From SKVR01 sp964589855 (GTDB taxonomy: Bacteria > Bacteroidota > Bacteroidia > Bacteroidales > UBA7960): a DNA stretch of 7,348 nt. The position numbers and the translations under genes were made by a program. Position 1 is the stretch's first letter; each line of letters starts with the position of its first letter. This document shows positions 6,797-7,348 of the stretch, in pieces. The notes under the pieces were generated by a model. That model searched no databases. It was not told the origin of the DNA and worked only from the letters and a program-made list of their open reading frames with translations. The stretch lies in assembly GCA_964589855.1 (NCBI GenBank), contig CAZPVB010000186.1, positions 1 to 7,348 on the forward strand, in the 5' to 3' direction.

Positions 6797-6804
6797 ACCT
6801 CCTT
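6797..6804 (-). promoter_or_regulatory. Strong Shine-Dalgarno of hsp20
   Basis: The minus strand reads AAGGAGGT followed by AATT and the ATG. This near-perfect anti-16S complement stands out because the four glycan genes lack anything comparable, in line with the usual weak use of Shine-Dalgarno sites in Bacteroidota. It fixes the hsp20 start and suggests high translation. Confidence 0.8.
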
Positions 6805-6870
6805 TTTTATTTATTAAACAATTTAATTCTGTTTCAATGACCATTTAATGGTTGTTTTCGCACCCGATTT

Positions 6871-6887
6871 TTCAAATTAAATGCCAA
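6871..6887 (-). promoter_or_regulatory. Candidate sigma-54 promoter of hsp20
   Basis: The minus strand reads TTGGCATTTAATTTGAA. Against the sigma-54 consensus YTGGCACGRNNNTTGCW it has a full TTGGCA -24 box, correct spacing, and TTGA instead of TTGC at -12. Transcription would start near 6860, giving a leader of about 68 nt. The overlapping TTAATTTG also matches the Bacteroidota -7 box TANNTTTG with one mismatch, but no TTTG sits at the proper distance upstream, so sigma-54 is the better reading. Confidence 0.5.
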
Positions 6888-6985
6888 TCATACTGCGTTT
6901 TAGCACAAGATTCTTTATTCAATGTTTTTCAATAGATTAATCAAAATTGTAGTTTTAAATCCTGTCAAATTCTGAAAAAACAATA

Positions 6986-6998
6986 TGCCAATATGACA
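6986..6998 (-). promoter_or_regulatory. TGNCA repeat pair (candidate activator site)
   Basis: TGCCA and TGACA occur with 3 nt between them (8-bp period), about 100 bp upstream of the sigma-54-like -24 box. TGNCA is its own reverse complement pattern, so the pair forms a dyad. A further lone TGTCA is at 6963-6967. Position and form suit an enhancer-binding activator of the NtrC type; the protein itself is not in the window. Confidence 0.5.
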
Positions 6999-7050
6999 CC
7001 CAATGCATTGCATTGAGGATTAATCGATCCTTTAAGAGGCAGTTGCGGTA

Positions 7051-7071
7051 TGCCATAATGACATATTGACA
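7051..7071 (-). promoter_or_regulatory. Triple TGNCA repeat (candidate activator site)
   Basis: Three half-sites, TGCCA, TGACA and TGACA, follow one another with exactly 3 nt between them. The arrangement repeats the pair found some 50 bp closer to hsp20. It lies about 165-185 bp upstream of the sigma-54-like -24 box, a usual distance for upstream activating sequences. Confidence 0.5.
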
Positions 7072-7271
7072 GGAATCGCGGAGGGGTGAATAAAATATTC
7101 ATTACAATTTTTATTCGTTGTGCCACTTCATTTTGCGTCCACTCTGAAAAATTTATTATTTACAAATTAACACTAATTCCTATCGTTGATTATCAAACAA
7201 ATAAGAATTTAATGTTTTCACTAATGAATCAAAAATGACTTTTCGGAGCAGACTCATGAATGCCAAATAAA

Positions 7272-7348
7272 TTATACCGGGGTTGGTTTTAAATACCTGA
7301 AAAGCAATACGGTACTAATGATTACCATGGCTACCTGAAAAGGCAACC
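7272..7348 (-). CDS. Possible C-terminal end of a membrane protein (partial)
   Basis: Reading in from the right edge, one minus-strand frame gives 24 codons ending in TAA: a hydrophobic run (VAMVIISTVLLF) followed by basic RYLKP and a short tail. This would suit the last transmembrane helix and cytoplasmic end of a membrane protein. The frame is too short to identify a family, and chance cannot be ruled out. The gene, if real, is cut by the window edge. Confidence 0.3.
   Translation of the reverse strand, partial: LPFQVAMVIISTVLLFRYLKPTPV

Larger units (their letters stand above)
6793..7271. other. Gene-free regulatory region upstream of hsp20
   Basis: Apart from the promoter, ribosome binding site and TGNCA repeats listed separately, this stretch holds only short AT-rich palindromes: CCATTTAATGG at 6841-6851, CAATGCATTG at 7001-7010, and TGAATA-AAA-TATTCA at 7087-7101. 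I see no gene, RNA gene or mobile element in it. The part from about 7105 to 7271 shows nothing recognisable. Confidence 0.6.

Noticed and set aside
6793..7071. CIRCE element (TTAGCACTC-N9-GAGTGCTAA) as regulator of hsp20
   Set aside because: No such inverted repeat was found in the leader or upstream region.
6963..7071. CRISPR-like short repeats
   Set aside because: The repeated unit is only 5 bp with 3-nt gaps; this is a protein-binding array, not a repeat-spacer structure.
7105..7125. Perfect TGGCAC (-24-like) box on the minus strand at 7120-7125
   Set aside because: No TTGC-like -12 element follows at the required distance; the sequence there is AT-rich without the GC dinucleotide. The opposite strand has TTGC but the spacing to its imperfect -24 box is off by one.

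Overview
The window (about 40% G+C by eye, poorer in the intergenic parts) reads as a chromosomal segment of a Bacteroidota bacterium. This is inferred from the protein families, the AT-rich spacers and the lack of clear Shine-Dalgarno sequences before most genes; no phylogenetic marker gene is present. Every supported gene lies on the minus strand, so transcription runs from high to low coordinates.

Right part (about 6793-7348): the edge may hold the last 24 codons of a membrane protein. Next comes a gene-free stretch of nearly 480 bp with several TGNCA half-sites, some spaced exactly 8 bp apart, and a sigma-54-like promoter about 100-185 bp closer to the next gene. That gene, 6346-6792, encodes a complete small heat shock protein (Hsp20) with an unusually strong ribosome binding site. 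A perfect 11-bp hairpin follows it. Then comes a second Hsp20-like gene (5869-6255) whose alpha-crystallin domain breaks off after about 68 residues and continues into an unrelated 60-residue tail, so it is probably a decayed copy.

Left part (48-5696): four tightly packed genes form one apparent operon with an alternating pattern: long GT4 glycosyltransferase (755 aa, with an extra C-terminal helical domain), long GH130 protein (482 aa), short GT4 glycosyltransferase (338 aa), short GH130 protein (312 aa). Junctions are a 29-nt overlap, a 1-nt gap and a 4-nt gap. None of the four products has a signal peptide or membrane segment, so the pathway appears cytosolic. GH130 enzymes characterised elsewhere mostly phosphorolyse or hydrolyse beta-mannosides, and GT4 enzymes transfer sugars from nucleotide-sugar donors. 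The likely theme is a self-contained system that makes and turns over an intracellular, probably mannose-containing, oligosaccharide. Substrate, linkage and purpose cannot be read from the sequence.

The most interesting points are the two-fold GT4/GH130 module, the atypical catalytic motifs in its two long members (no EX7E in the long GT4; several basic residues lost in the long GH130), the sigma-54/enhancer arrangement before hsp20, and the broken second hsp20.
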